A stretch of DNA of 24,916 bases from an uncultured Ruminiclostridium sp. (GTDB lineage Bacteria > Bacillota > Clostridia > Oscillospirales > Ruminococcaceae). Positions 8,021 to 17,081 of this stretch are shown here, piece after piece. The notes below the pieces were generated by a model, which worked only from the letters and a program-made list of their open reading frames with translations, was not told the DNA's origin and searched no databases. Each line of letters begins with the position of its first letter. The first letter of the stretch is position 1. The position numbers and the translations under genes are program-made. The stretch covers positions 1 to 24,916 of the forward strand of contig CAJUQV010000030.1 of NCBI GenBank assembly GCA_910588335.1, in the 5' to 3' direction.

Positions 8021-10417
8021 ATGGAAAAATATAAAGATAAAACATTACCGGCAAAAGAAAGAGCGGAGGATTTACTAAGCAGGCTTTCACTTGACGAGAA
8101 AATGGCACAGGTACAATGCTATTTTTATAAGCCGAACGAGCTTGCTCGCTTGGAAAGCGAGCATTGCTGCGGTGTAGGCGAGGTATCCTGTCTGGAGCTG
8201 CGCACGACTGTAACCGTTTGCGAGGCAATAGCCTTGCAGCGAAAAATGCAGCAAATAATTATAAAAAACAGCCCTCATGGTATTCCCGCAATATTTCATA
8301 TGGAAGGTCTTTGCGGACTTTTGCTTAAGGACGCGGAAAGCTTTCCGTGCGGACTCGGCAGGGCTGCCTCTTTTGATACCGAATTGGAGGAAAGTATAGG
8401 CAAGCTTGTGGGAAGACAAGCGTCGGCTGCGGGGATTTCACATATTCTTGCTCCCGTTCTGGACGTTTCCTCAAATCCGCGTTTCGGAAGATACGGCGAA
8501 ACCTACGGAGAAGACCCCGTCCTTGTTTCGGCAATGGGAACGGCCTACGTTAAAGGAATACACGATCCCGAAAACAAGCAGCTGAAAACGGAGGGTGTTG
8601 CCAAGCATTTTGTAGGCTCTCACGACAACACGGCAGGAATACATACCACTTCATCATATATTCCCCCAAGAAGACTGCGGGAGGTGTACGGAAAACCGTT
8701 CCAGGCAGCCATTGCCGAAGGCGGATTAAAGGGAATCATGCCTTGCTATAATTCCCTTGACGGAGAACCCGTTTCGGGTTCGGAAAAAATAACCACAAAT
8801 CTTTTGCGTGAAGAAATGGGTTTTGACGGCGTGACCGTTTCCGATTACGGAGCGATCGACAAGCTTGTCAGCGAGTATAAAATCTGCAAAACCCGAGGCG
8901 AAGCAGGCTATAAGGCAATAGCGGCGGGAATGGACATGGAGCTGCATCTTGTTTCCTGCTACTCAGAGGAGCTTAAGGAAAAATTTGCGAGCGGCGAAGC
9001 GGATATAAATATTCTTGACAAGGCAGTAATGAGAGTCTTGGAAACCAAGTTTCGCATGGGTCTTTTTGAAAATCCCTTTGCTCTCCAAGGAACGGATTTT
9101 GACAGGCTTTATTACGGCGAAAACAATAAGGCGACCGCAAAAAAATTGGCGGCGGAGTCCTTGGTGCTTTTAAAAAACGACGGCATACTTCCGATAAAAG
9201 AAGCTCCCAAACGTATAGCGGTAATCGGTTATCACGCTAAAACAATACGTTCAATGTTTGGCGGATATACTCATCTTTCAATGGCTGAAGGATTAAAAGC
9301 GGATATTGCCACTATGGCGGGTATTGCCGAAAACGGAAAAACCGAAAGAAAAAGCTATCCAAACTATCCGAATACCAATATAACGGACGAAGCTCCCTTT
9401 TATGATGAGTTCGAGGAGCTGGCAAAATCGTTATACCCACAGGTAAAAACCTTGTACGAGGGTATCAAGGAGGCGTTTCCCGAATCGGAGGTGCTGTATT
9501 CTTACGGCTATGACTTTTTCGGCAGCGATACCAAATATTTCAGAAGGGCTTTGTCCCTCGCGAAATCATGCGATATAGTGATACTTACTTTAGGCGGCAA
9601 GCACGGCACGGGCAAGACCTCGTCAATGGGTGAAAATGTGGACGCGGTAAGCATAAATCTTCCTCCCTGCCAGGAAATGTTTATTGAAAAAGCGGCGGCT
9701 GCCTGCGACAAAATTATCGGCATTCACTTTGACGGCAGACCGATTTCAAGCGACAACGCGGATAAGTATTTAAAAGCAGTTATTGAAGCCTGGAGTCCCG
9801 CTGAATTCGGCACCGAGGTAATTTGCGAAGCACTGACAGGAAAACTTAATCCAAGCGGAAAGCTGCCCGTAACCGTTGCTTACAATGCGGGACAAACGCC
9901 TATAACCTATAACCGTGAGCACGGCTCGGATTATGCCCGTGAAAACGCCTTTGGGGTTGACGGCTATGCCGACTGCGCCTATACTCCGAGATATGCTTTT
10001 GGCTTCGGACTGTCCTATACCGATTTTTTCTATTCGGAGCTGCAAATAGAAAGCGGCGAAAAAATAACGGTAAAGTTTAAAATTAAAAATATGGGCAAGG
10101 TATACGGCGAGGAAATCTCACAGGTTTATTTTGAAGACAAGATTGCAAGCGTTGTAAGACCCGGCAGAGAGTTAGCCGGATTTGCACGAATCGGCTTGCA
10201 GCCCAAGGAAGAAAAAACCGTAGTGCTCACTTTTTATAAATCTCAGCTTGCTTTTCTTGACGAAAATATGAAATGGAAAATCGAAGCGGGTGAATTTGCC
10301 GTTTACGTAGGCACATCTTCGGATAGTATCTCGCTTACGGGCGGTTTTGAGATAAGCAAAAGTGAATATTTGGACGGAAAAACACGTTCGTTTTACGGAA
10401 AGGCGGAAATCTTATGA
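8021..10417 (+). CDS. GH3 family beta-glycosidase (beta-glucosidase/beta-xylosidase type)
   Basis: This 798-residue exo-glycosidase has the full GH3 order. An N-terminal TIM-barrel part carries RFGRYGETYGEDP, VAKHFVGS and the nucleophile loop VSDYGA (Asp275). A second alpha/beta domain follows, with SMGENVD (Glu538) in the place of the acid/base. A fibronectin-III-like C-terminal domain begins after YAFGFGLSYTDF. It probably releases non-reducing beta-linked glucose or xylose; the sequence does not settle which. There is no signal peptide. The stop overlaps the next start (ATGA at 10414-10417), indicating translational coupling. It is only distantly similar to the second GH3 gene in this run, so the two probably act on different linkages. 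Confidence 0.92.
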   Translation: MEKYKDKTLPAKERAEDLLSRLSLDEKMAQVQCYFYKPNELARLESEHCCGVGEVSCLELRTTVTVCEAIALQRKMQQIIIKNSPHGIPAIFHMEGLCGLLLKDAESFPCGLGRAASFDTELEESIGKLVGRQASAAGISHILAPVLDVSSNPRFGRYGETYGEDPVLVSAMGTAYVKGIHDPENKQLKTEGVAKHFVGSHDNTAGIHTTSSYIPPRRLREVYGKPFQAAIAEGGLKGIMPCYNSLDGEPVSGSEKITTNLLREEMGFDGVTVSDYGAIDKLVSEYKICKTRGEAGYKAIAAGMDMELHLVSCYSEELKEKFASGEADINILDKAVMRVLETKFRMGLFENPFALQGTDFDRLYYGENNKATAKKLAAESLVLLKNDGILPIKEAPKRIAVIGYHAKTIRSMFGGYTHLSMAEGLKADIATMAGIAENGKTERKSYPNYPNTNITDEAPFYDEFEELAKSLYPQVKTLYEGIKEAFPESEVLYSYGYDFFGSDTKYFRRALSLAKSCDIVILTLGGKHGTGKTSSMGENVDAVSINLPPCQEMFIEKAAAACDKIIGIHFDGRPISSDNADKYLKAVIEAWSPAEFGTEVICEALTGKLNPSGKLPVTVAYNAGQTPITYNREHGSDYARENAFGVDGYADCAYTPRYAFGFGLSYTDFFYSELQIESGEKITVKFKIKNMGKVYGEEISQVYFEDKIASVVRPGRELAGFARIGLQPKEEKTVVLTFYKSQLAFLDENMKWKIEAGEFAVYVGTSSDSISLTGGFEISKSEYLDGKTRSFYGKAEIL

Positions 10418-11427
10418 AAAGAAACGAATTGCTTAAAAAGCTCGGTTATTATTTTCCCGAAAGCTACCGAAAAAGAGTGATAGTCTGTACCGATGCACAT
10501 AATGAGGCGGATGATCAGTTTGCGATAGCTCATCATCTTATGACGCCGACAGAGGAAGTATTGGGAATTGTGGCGTCCCATTACGAATATATGACCAATA
10601 TGCTTCACGGAGTAGCAAAAAACGAGGGCTGGTCCGAAAATAAGCTGAATGAGCATATTGTAAAATACCAATACCCTTTGCTTCATCACAGTGTGGATCT
10701 CAGCTATGACGAAATAAATAAAATAAAGGCTCTAATGGATATAGAAGACATACCCGTTTACTGCGGTCTTGCCGATCCGCTGCAAGGCGAAGAGAACATA
10801 CCCGAAAACGAAGGCGTTGATTTTATTATATCCGAGGCAAGAAAACGTGAAAAAGGAAAGCTCTATGTATGTTTTCAGGGTGCCATAACCGATATGGCTG
10901 CCGCGCTTATTAAAGCCCCCGATATTGCCGACAATGTAGTCGTTATCTGGATAGGCGGCGGAAAATATCCGGAGGGAGCAGTAGAATTCAACCTGATGCA
11001 GGACGTTTTTGCGGCAAATACCGTATTTTCCTCGGCTGCCGAGGTATGGCAGATACCCGCAAGCGCATATTCAAAGGTGGTGGTTTCGTTTACGGAGCTT
11101 ATCACCAAATTTCATCCCTGCGGAGAAATAGGCAAATATCTTGTTGACAATCTTTTGCGTTTTCATGAGGAAATTGCGCTTGGCAGCAATGGCGAACATG
11201 CTTTACACCGTGACGCATGGATTCTCGGAGATAATCCCACGGTTTCTGTGCTGGCAGTTGAGGGCTTCAAAAACGACTATCATATGGCAAAAGCTCCAAG
11301 GTTCACGGAGGATTGCAGATATATTCCCGATGAAAACGGAAAGCTTATCCGTATTTACGATGATATACACGAACGCTTTATTATAGAGGATATGGCGGCA
11401 AAGCTAAAGGTGCTTTACGGAGGTTGA
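10414..11427 (+). CDS. Nucleoside hydrolase (IUNH) family protein
   Basis: This 337-residue protein resembles inosine/uridine-preferring nucleoside hydrolases. The N-terminal metal/ribose-binding motif reads TDAHNEADDQ. Asp27 and Asp33-Asp34 keep the spacing of the classical DxDxxxDD, but the second Asp is replaced by His29. Further family-like features are a Gly-rich IWIGGGKYPEGAVEFN segment after a beta-strand, and AADxxAA-like helices. The true substrate is unknown. Because it is translationally coupled to a GH3 gene (four-base overlap) within a rhamnoside locus, it may cleave a glycosidic bond in the imported compound rather than a nucleoside; this is inference. The next gene's ribosome binding site lies in its last codons. 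Confidence 0.8.
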   Translation: MKRNELLKKLGYYFPESYRKRVIVCTDAHNEADDQFAIAHHLMTPTEEVLGIVASHYEYMTNMLHGVAKNEGWSENKLNEHIVKYQYPLLHHSVDLSYDEINKIKALMDIEDIPVYCGLADPLQGEENIPENEGVDFIISEARKREKGKLYVCFQGAITDMAAALIKAPDIADNVVVIWIGGGKYPEGAVEFNLMQDVFAANTVFSSAAEVWQIPASAYSKVVVSFTELITKFHPCGEIGKYLVDNLLRFHEEIALGSNGEHALHRDAWILGDNPTVSVLAVEGFKNDYHMAKAPRFTEDCRYIPDENGKLIRIYDDIHERFIIEDMAAKLKVLYGG

Positions 11428-11429
11428 TT

Positions 11430-13769
11430 ATGGATAAAAAGCGTGTTGATGAGATTCTTTCAAAGCTTACCTTAAAACAAAAGGCAAGCCTTTTATACGG
11501 GAAAAATTTCTGGTATCTAAAAGGCAGTGAAGCAAGCGAGGAATTGCCCGATATTATGCTTACAGACGGACCCAGCGGACTACGAAAGCAAAACGGAAAA
11601 GCCGATATGATGGGAATTAACGAAAGCGTTCCCGCCGTTGCGTTTCCCACAGGCTCCGCAGCAGCTTGTTCATGGGATATCGATCTGATGTATGAAATGG
11701 GTGCGGCTATAGGTGACGAAGCGGCAAAGGAAGGTGTATCCGTGGTTTTAGGTCCTGCGGTGAACCATATGCGCGATCCGCTGTGCGGAAGAAATTTCGA
11801 GTATCTTTCCGAGGACCCTTACCTGACGGGAAAGCTTGGAGCGGCATACGTAAAAGGACTGCAATCAAAGGGCGTGGGCTCTTCGGTCAAACATTTTGCG
11901 GCTAATTCCCGAGAGGACGGCAGAATGTTTTGCGACAGTCTTATTGACGAAAGGGCGCTGAGAGAAATTTATTTAAAACCATTTGAGATAATAGTAAAGG
12001 AATCGCAGCCCTATACGATCATGAGCGCCTATAATAAGATAAATGGCACTCACTGTGCGCAGAATAAGCGTCTGATGACCGATATTGCCCGTAACGAATG
12101 GGGCTATGAGGGATTATTCCTTACCGATTGGGGCGCAATGCGCGACCAATTGGAATCGTACAGGGCAGGACTTGATCTGGAAACGCCCGGCACCTTCGGA
12201 AGTGATGATGATCTGGAAAAAGCGGTTTTAAGCGGCGAGCTTGACGAAAACGTTTTAAACGAGCGGGCAGGCAAGGTTATAGAATTGCTTTTGAGGAGCG
12301 AGGAAAAGGCAGACGAAACCGGCTTTGATCCGAAAGATAACCTTGCCGTGGCACAAAGAATTGCGGAAGAAAGCGCAGTGCTTTTAAAAAACGAAGGTGT
12401 TCTTCCGCTTAGTGAAAACGACGATTTTTGTGTGATCGGAGGATTTGCCGAAAATCCTCGTTATCAAGGCGGCGGAAGCAGTAAAATAAATCCCTTGAAG
12501 CTTGATAATTTTCTATCCTGCCTGCCGGATAATACGGCATATGCGAAAGGATATGATGATGACGATGACGGCAACGGCGGGAAATTAAACGAGAGGCTTA
12601 TCGACGATGCCGTCAAGCTTGCCAAAAAGCATAAGACGGCGATAATATTTGCCGGACTGCCCGAATCCTGCGAAAGCGAGGGCTGCGACAGAAAAACACT
12701 TGATATGCCTAAGTCGCACAACGCCTTGATAGAGGCTGTGGCAAAGGTCAATCCGAACACCGTGGTTTTGCTTTTTTGCGGCGGTCCCGTAACAATGCAC
12801 TGGCTGCCAGAAGTAAAGGGCGTGCTTTTAATGCACCTTGGCGGTTGCATGTCGGGGAAAGCGGCGTATAACCTTATATTCGGCAAAAGCAATCCCTGCG
12901 GCAAGCTTACTCAAACGTTTCCTTTGAAATACGGCGACTGTCCTTCGGCAAAATATTACAATAAGCACGAGGACTATGACGAATACCGCGAAAGCATTTT
13001 TACAGGGTATCGCTATTATGATACGGTAAAAAAAGAAGTGTTGTTTCCCTTCGGCTTTGGGCTTTCTTATACAAGCTTTGAATATACCGATTTAAGGGTA
13101 AATGCGCAAAATGGCAAAATTTCGGTTTGCGCGAATATAAAAAATAACGGAGAAATAAAGGGAAAAGAAATCGTTCAGCTTTATGTGTCCCACAAAAACT
13201 CCACTATTTTCAAGCCTGAAAAGGAGCTGAAATACTTTAAGAAAATCGAGCTTGGAGCGGGTGAAACAAAGGAAGTTACTTTTGAACTCAGTGACGGTGA
13301 TTTTGCTTTTTACAATGCGGAAGAAAGCCGCTGGCAAACCGAAGGCGGCGAATACGAGATTATTCTTGCGGCTTCGTCAAAGGATATAAGGCTTAAGAAA
13401 ACGCTGCATATTGACGGCGAGACGGTGAAGCTCTGCGAAAATTATAAAAACAAATTCGGCGAATACTATAATCTTAAAGCCGATACGGAAATTTCCGAGG
13501 AATGTTTTTTGTCACTGGCAAAACTGCAAAAACCAACGGAGCGGGATAAATCAAAAATTACCGTTTATTCGCCGATTAAAGATCTGGAATTCTCGGCGGG
13601 AGGAAAAGAGCTTTTTGAGGGACTTAAGCAGCGGGCAATATCTTCCGGAAACAAAGCGGATTTTCTTACGGCAATGGATATGCCAATAATAAACATGACT
13701 ATGAATTCGGAGCGAACTCGCGGTTATGTTTATGATTTTCTGAAAAAGGTGAACGGGGAGGAGAAATAA
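11430..13769 (+). CDS. Second GH3 family beta-glycosidase
   Basis: This 779-residue GH3 enzyme starts at ATG 11430, six bases after GGAGG (11419-11423); an upstream TTG in frame lacks proper spacing. Motifs in order are LTDGPSGLR, GRNFEYLSEDPYLTG, SVKHFAANSRE and the nucleophile loop LTDWGA (Asp233). SEGCDR (Glu417) lies in the usual acid/base loop. PFGFGLSYTSFEY then leads into the fibronectin-III-like domain, followed by an extra C-terminal segment of about 100 residues. This is the classic Clostridial beta-glucosidase layout, and a better textbook match than the first GH3 of the locus. An acidic run (DDDDDG) near residue 374 is a local oddity. It is likely cytoplasmic and acts on beta-glucosides left after rhamnose removal. 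Confidence 0.93.
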   Translation: MDKKRVDEILSKLTLKQKASLLYGKNFWYLKGSEASEELPDIMLTDGPSGLRKQNGKADMMGINESVPAVAFPTGSAAACSWDIDLMYEMGAAIGDEAAKEGVSVVLGPAVNHMRDPLCGRNFEYLSEDPYLTGKLGAAYVKGLQSKGVGSSVKHFAANSREDGRMFCDSLIDERALREIYLKPFEIIVKESQPYTIMSAYNKINGTHCAQNKRLMTDIARNEWGYEGLFLTDWGAMRDQLESYRAGLDLETPGTFGSDDDLEKAVLSGELDENVLNERAGKVIELLLRSEEKADETGFDPKDNLAVAQRIAEESAVLLKNEGVLPLSENDDFCVIGGFAENPRYQGGGSSKINPLKLDNFLSCLPDNTAYAKGYDDDDDGNGGKLNERLIDDAVKLAKKHKTAIIFAGLPESCESEGCDRKTLDMPKSHNALIEAVAKVNPNTVVLLFCGGPVTMHWLPEVKGVLLMHLGGCMSGKAAYNLIFGKSNPCGKLTQTFPLKYGDCPSAKYYNKHEDYDEYRESIFTGYRYYDTVKKEVLFPFGFGLSYTSFEYTDLRVNAQNGKISVCANIKNNGEIKGKEIVQLYVSHKNSTIFKPEKELKYFKKIELGAGETKEVTFELSDGDFAFYNAEESRWQTEGGEYEIILAASSKDIRLKKTLHIDGETVKLCENYKNKFGEYYNLKADTEISEECFLSLAKLQKPTERDKSKITVYSPIKDLEFSAGGKELFEGLKQRAISSGNKADFLTAMDMPIINMTMNSERTRGYVYDFLKKVNGEEK

Positions 13770-13772
13770 AAA

Positions 13773-15089
13773 ATGTATTATTTGGCGATAGATATAGGCG
13801 CTTCCTCAGGCCGCCACATTGCCGCATGGCGCAATGAAAACGGTATTCAGATGAAAGAGGTCTACCGCTTCCGGAATTTACCGGACGAAAATGACGGACG
13901 GCTGATCTGGGATATAGACCGCCTGCAAGATGAAGTGATAAACGGGCTGAAAGCCTGTCGTGAAGCGGGAATAACTCCGCACAGCGTGGGAATCGACACT
14001 TGGGGCGTAGATTACGTGCTTTTGGACAAAGGGGGCAAGCCTATAAAGCCGATGTACTGTTATCGGGATAAAAGAGGCGGGGAAGCCGCCGAAGCGGTAC
14101 ATAAAATCATTCCCTTTGAAAAGCTTTACGAAACGGCGGGTATTCAGTTTCAGAGCTTCAACACGGTATATCAGCTATATTGGGATAAGCTTCAGGGCAG
14201 ACTTGAAGACGCCGAGGATTTTTTAATGCTCCCCGAGTATTTAAGCTTTTACCTATGCGGAAAAAAGGCGCATGAGTACACCAATGCTTCAACTACCGGA
14301 CTTCTTAACGCCGAGGAAAAGACTTGGGATATGGAGATAATCACAGCCTTGGGCTTTCCCGAAAGGCTGTTTAAGAGCAATCCTGTGCAGCCGCCCTATG
14401 CTTTGGGCAGGCTGAAGCCCGAAATAGCCGAAAAATGCGGCTTTTGCTGCGACGTTATTCTTCCCGCAACTCACGATACCGCAAGCGCAATAGCTTCCTT
14501 ACCGCAAAAGGGCGCCTATATTTCTTCGGGCACATGGTCGCTTTTCGGAACGGAAACAGAGCGTCCGATAACCTCCAAGGAAGCTATGAAAGCCAATTTC
14601 AGCAATGAGGGCGGCGTCGGCAGCATACGCTTTCTTAAAAACATTATGGGCTTATGGCTTATACAGTGCTTGAAGCGGGAATTAAACGATCAATACGATT
14701 TTGGGTCGCTTGCCGAAATGGCGGAAAAAGAAGCGGGATTCAATTATCGGCTTGATGTGAACGGAGCACGTTATTTGGCACCAAAATCCGTAATAAAGGA
14801 AATACAGGACGAGTGCCGTGAAAAAGGCTTTCCCATACCGAAAACGCCGGGTGAGCTCGCTCACGCTATTTATCAAAGCCTTGCCCATGCGTATAAAACC
14901 GCTTTTGACGAATTGGAAAATATAACGGGACAAAAATTCGGTTCACTTTGCATAGTAGGAGGCGGCTCAAATAATTTGTATCTGAATAAGTTGACAGAGA
15001 AAGCGCTGGGCTGTAAAATAGTGTTGGGTTCCCCCGAGGGCACCGCTCTCGGAAATATCTTATTGCAGGAAAAAATCTATACGAAATAA
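13773..15089 (+). CDS. rhaB: Rhamnulokinase
   Basis: This enzyme phosphorylates L-rhamnulose to rhamnulose 1-phosphate with ATP (EC 2.7.1.5). It is a 438-residue FGGY-type sugar kinase. The N-terminal phosphate loop DIGASSGRHI (from residue 7), the GIDTWGVDYVLLD sugar-binding strand, TNASTTGLLN, LPATHDTASA, ISSGTWSLFGTE and the C-terminal IVGGGSNN nucleotide-binding segment are all typical of RhaB rather than xylulose or glycerol kinases. GGGGAGGAG in the end of the previous gene provides the ribosome binding site. Isomerase and aldolase partners lie downstream in the same run, though separated from it by two uronate genes. Confidence 0.95.
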   Translation: MYYLAIDIGASSGRHIAAWRNENGIQMKEVYRFRNLPDENDGRLIWDIDRLQDEVINGLKACREAGITPHSVGIDTWGVDYVLLDKGGKPIKPMYCYRDKRGGEAAEAVHKIIPFEKLYETAGIQFQSFNTVYQLYWDKLQGRLEDAEDFLMLPEYLSFYLCGKKAHEYTNASTTGLLNAEEKTWDMEIITALGFPERLFKSNPVQPPYALGRLKPEIAEKCGFCCDVILPATHDTASAIASLPQKGAYISSGTWSLFGTETERPITSKEAMKANFSNEGGVGSIRFLKNIMGLWLIQCLKRELNDQYDFGSLAEMAEKEAGFNYRLDVNGARYLAPKSVIKEIQDECREKGFPIPKTPGELAHAIYQSLAHAYKTAFDELENITGQKFGSLCIVGGGSNNLYLNKLTEKALGCKIVLGSPEGTALGNILLQEKIYTK

Positions 15090-15106
15090 AACGAAAGGAA
15101 ATGCCT

Positions 15107-16183
15107 ATGCAAATGACTTGGCGCTGGTATGGCGAAGGAAACGACAAAATAAAGCTGTCGGATATCAGGCAGATTCCCGGAATTGAGGGAATAGTCTGGG
15201 CACTGCACGATAAAATGCCGGGTGAAATCTGGCACCGTGAAGAAATTGCCGCCGTAAAAAAGCAGCTTGACGAATACGGCTTTAATATGGACGTAGTGGA
15301 ATCGGTGAATGTACACGATGATATAAAAATCGGTCTGCCGTCACGTGACCGATATATTGAAAATTACATTCAAACTATCCGCAATCTGGCACCATTTGGC
15401 GTAAAAGTGATATGCTACAATTTTATGCCCGTTTTTGACTGGACGCGCACCGATTTGTTTCACCCGGTGGGAGACGGCTCTACGGCTTTATATTATGAGG
15501 CGGGCAAAATCCGCGATGACACGAAAGAAATGGCGAATTATATTTTGAATAATCTTCACGGACTTACTTTTCCGGGTTGGGAACCCGAAAGAATGGCTAA
15601 GCTTGACGAATTGTTTGAAAAATATAAATTTGTTACCAAAGAAAAGCTGTGGGAAAATCTGAAATATTTTTTGGAAGCGGTTATGCCGGTATGCAGGGAA
15701 ACAGGCATAAAAATGGCGATTCACCCCGATGACCCGCCCTGGGATATTTTCGGGCTGCCCCGTCTGTTGATTGATGAGGAATCTATCGGCAGATTCCTTA
15801 AAACGGTTGACGACCCGCATAATTGTCTTACGCTTTGCTCCGGCAGTCTTAATGCAAATCCCGAAAACAATGTTGCCAAAATAGTCCGTAAGCACTGCGA
15901 CCGCATTGCCTTTGCCCATATCCGCAATGTAAAGCATTTTCCGGGCGGTGATTTTTCGGAAGCCTCCCACCGTGACAGGGACGGCGATACAGGAATTTTG
16001 GAGATACTGAAAGCATATCACGACTGCGGCTTTAAGGGGTATATTCGACCCGATCACGGGCGGCACCTGTGGGACGAAACACCGGGAAATGTGCGCCCGG
16101 GATACGGATTGTACGACCGTGCTCTGGGGGTAATGTATATGCTTGGAGTATGGGATATGCTTGATAAATTGAAAGGAGCGTAA
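15107..16183 (+). CDS. uxuA: Mannonate dehydratase
   Basis: This enzyme dehydrates D-mannonate to 2-keto-3-deoxy-D-gluconate (EC 4.2.1.8) in the glucuronate branch. The 358-residue protein begins MQMTWRWYGE, the usual UxuA opening. Later motifs are VVESVNVHDDIK, CYNFMPVFDWTRTD, the metal-site segment IHPDDPPWDIFGLPR (from residue 205), FAHIRNVKHFPGGDF and IRPDHGRHLWDE. I chose ATG 15107 because AAAGGA at 15094-15099 is seven bases upstream. The ATG at 15101 is only one base from that site and would add two residues. The next gene starts one base after the stop, inside a duplicated segment. Confidence 0.95.
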   Translation: MQMTWRWYGEGNDKIKLSDIRQIPGIEGIVWALHDKMPGEIWHREEIAAVKKQLDEYGFNMDVVESVNVHDDIKIGLPSRDRYIENYIQTIRNLAPFGVKVICYNFMPVFDWTRTDLFHPVGDGSTALYYEAGKIRDDTKEMANYILNNLHGLTFPGWEPERMAKLDELFEKYKFVTKEKLWENLKYFLEAVMPVCRETGIKMAIHPDDPPWDIFGLPRLLIDEESIGRFLKTVDDPHNCLTLCSGSLNANPENNVAKIVRKHCDRIAFAHIRNVKHFPGGDFSEASHRDRDGDTGILEILKAYHDCGFKGYIRPDHGRHLWDETPGNVRPGYGLYDRALGVMYMLGVWDMLDKLKGA

Positions 16184-16232
16184 TATGAATCTGCCATTAA
16201 ATAAGGAGCGTAATATGAATCTGCCATTAAAT
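16173..16232 (+). repeat. 30-bp tandem duplication of a translation-initiation region
   Basis: Bases 16173-16202 are repeated exactly at 16203-16232. Each unit begins with AAGGAGCGTAAT and contains ATG followed by codons for NLPLN. Because the period is 30, both ATGs (16185 and 16215) are in the same frame, and each has its own identical ribosome binding site. The first copy overlaps the end of uxuA including its stop codon. The longer product would be ten residues longer. Confidence 0.97.
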
Positions 16233-17057
16233 ATTGATTATACAGGAAAAGTAGTTGTAATCACGGGCGCGGGCGGAGTATTGTGCGGCGATATGGCAAG
16301 AGCCTTTGCTCAGGCGGGAGCAAAGGTAGCGGCGCTGGATTTAAACGAGGACAGCGTCAAAAAATTAGCCGACGAATGCAAATCCGAGGGTTACATCTGC
16401 GAGGGCTATAAAGCAAATGTTTTGGACAGTGAAGCCTTGGAAGCAGTACATAAACAAACTTTGGCGGAATTGGGTCCGTGTGATATTCTCATTAACGGAG
16501 CGGGCGGCAATAATCCCAAGGCTTCCACCGACAATGAGTACCACCATGAGGCTGAGAACGGTCAGAAAAGCTTTTTTGACTTGGATTCGGAGGGAATCGA
16601 TTTTGTGTTCCGTCTGAGCTTTCAAGGTACTCTTTTACCCACACAAGTTTTTACAAAAGATATGGCGGAGCGTAAATCGGGGGTTATTTTAAACATTTCC
16701 TCAATGAACGCTTATCTGCCTCTCACTAAAATTCCCGCCTATTCGGGAGCAAAGGCGGCGGTATCCAATTTTACCCAGTGGTTAGCTGTGCATTTCGCAG
16801 GTACGGGCATACGCTGCAACGCCATCGCTCCCGGATTTCTGGTAAGCAATCAAAATCGCTCCCTGCTTTTTAACAAAGACGGCACACCCACCTCAAGAAC
16901 GGAGAAAATTTTAAACGGTACACCTATGAAAAGGTTTGTGGAAAGCGAGGATCTGCTTGGCGCGGTATTCTTTTTGTGCGACAATAAGGCGGCAAGTGCG
17001 ATAACCGGCGTAGTTCTTCCGATTGACGGAGGATTTTCCGCTTATTCGGGAGTTTAA
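16185..17057 (+). CDS. Short-chain dehydrogenase, probable fructuronate reductase / D-mannonate oxidoreductase
   Basis: This Rossmann-fold NAD(P)-dependent oxidoreductase has TGAGGVLCG as the cofactor loop, NGAGG, NISSMN with the catalytic Ser strand, and YSGAK (Tyr186 and Lys190 from the first ATG, 176 and 180 from the second). The C-terminus FLCDNKAASAITGVVLPIDGGFSAYSGV matches SDR proteins found beside uxuA, which reduce D-fructuronate to D-mannonate. The role is inferred from this adjacency, since SDR substrate range is not readable from motifs. There are two equivalent starts, 16185 (290 residues) and 16215 (280 residues), created by an exact 30-base duplication. The second gives the more normal short lead before the first beta-strand and is probably the ancestral start. 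Confidence 0.85.
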   Translation: MNLPLNKERNMNLPLNIDYTGKVVVITGAGGVLCGDMARAFAQAGAKVAALDLNEDSVKKLADECKSEGYICEGYKANVLDSEALEAVHKQTLAELGPCDILINGAGGNNPKASTDNEYHHEAENGQKSFFDLDSEGIDFVFRLSFQGTLLPTQVFTKDMAERKSGVILNISSMNAYLPLTKIPAYSGAKAAVSNFTQWLAVHFAGTGIRCNAIAPGFLVSNQNRSLLFNKDGTPTSRTEKILNGTPMKRFVESEDLLGAVFFLCDNKAASAITGVVLPIDGGFSAYSGV

Positions 17058-17081
17058 TTTTTAAATTTCAGGAGGAAAAAT

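Noticed and set aside
8087..9723. Long minus-strand reading frames opposite the GH3 and other enzyme genes
   Set aside because: They are mirrors of coding sequence, lack ribosome binding sites and family motifs, and the + strand genes there are certain.
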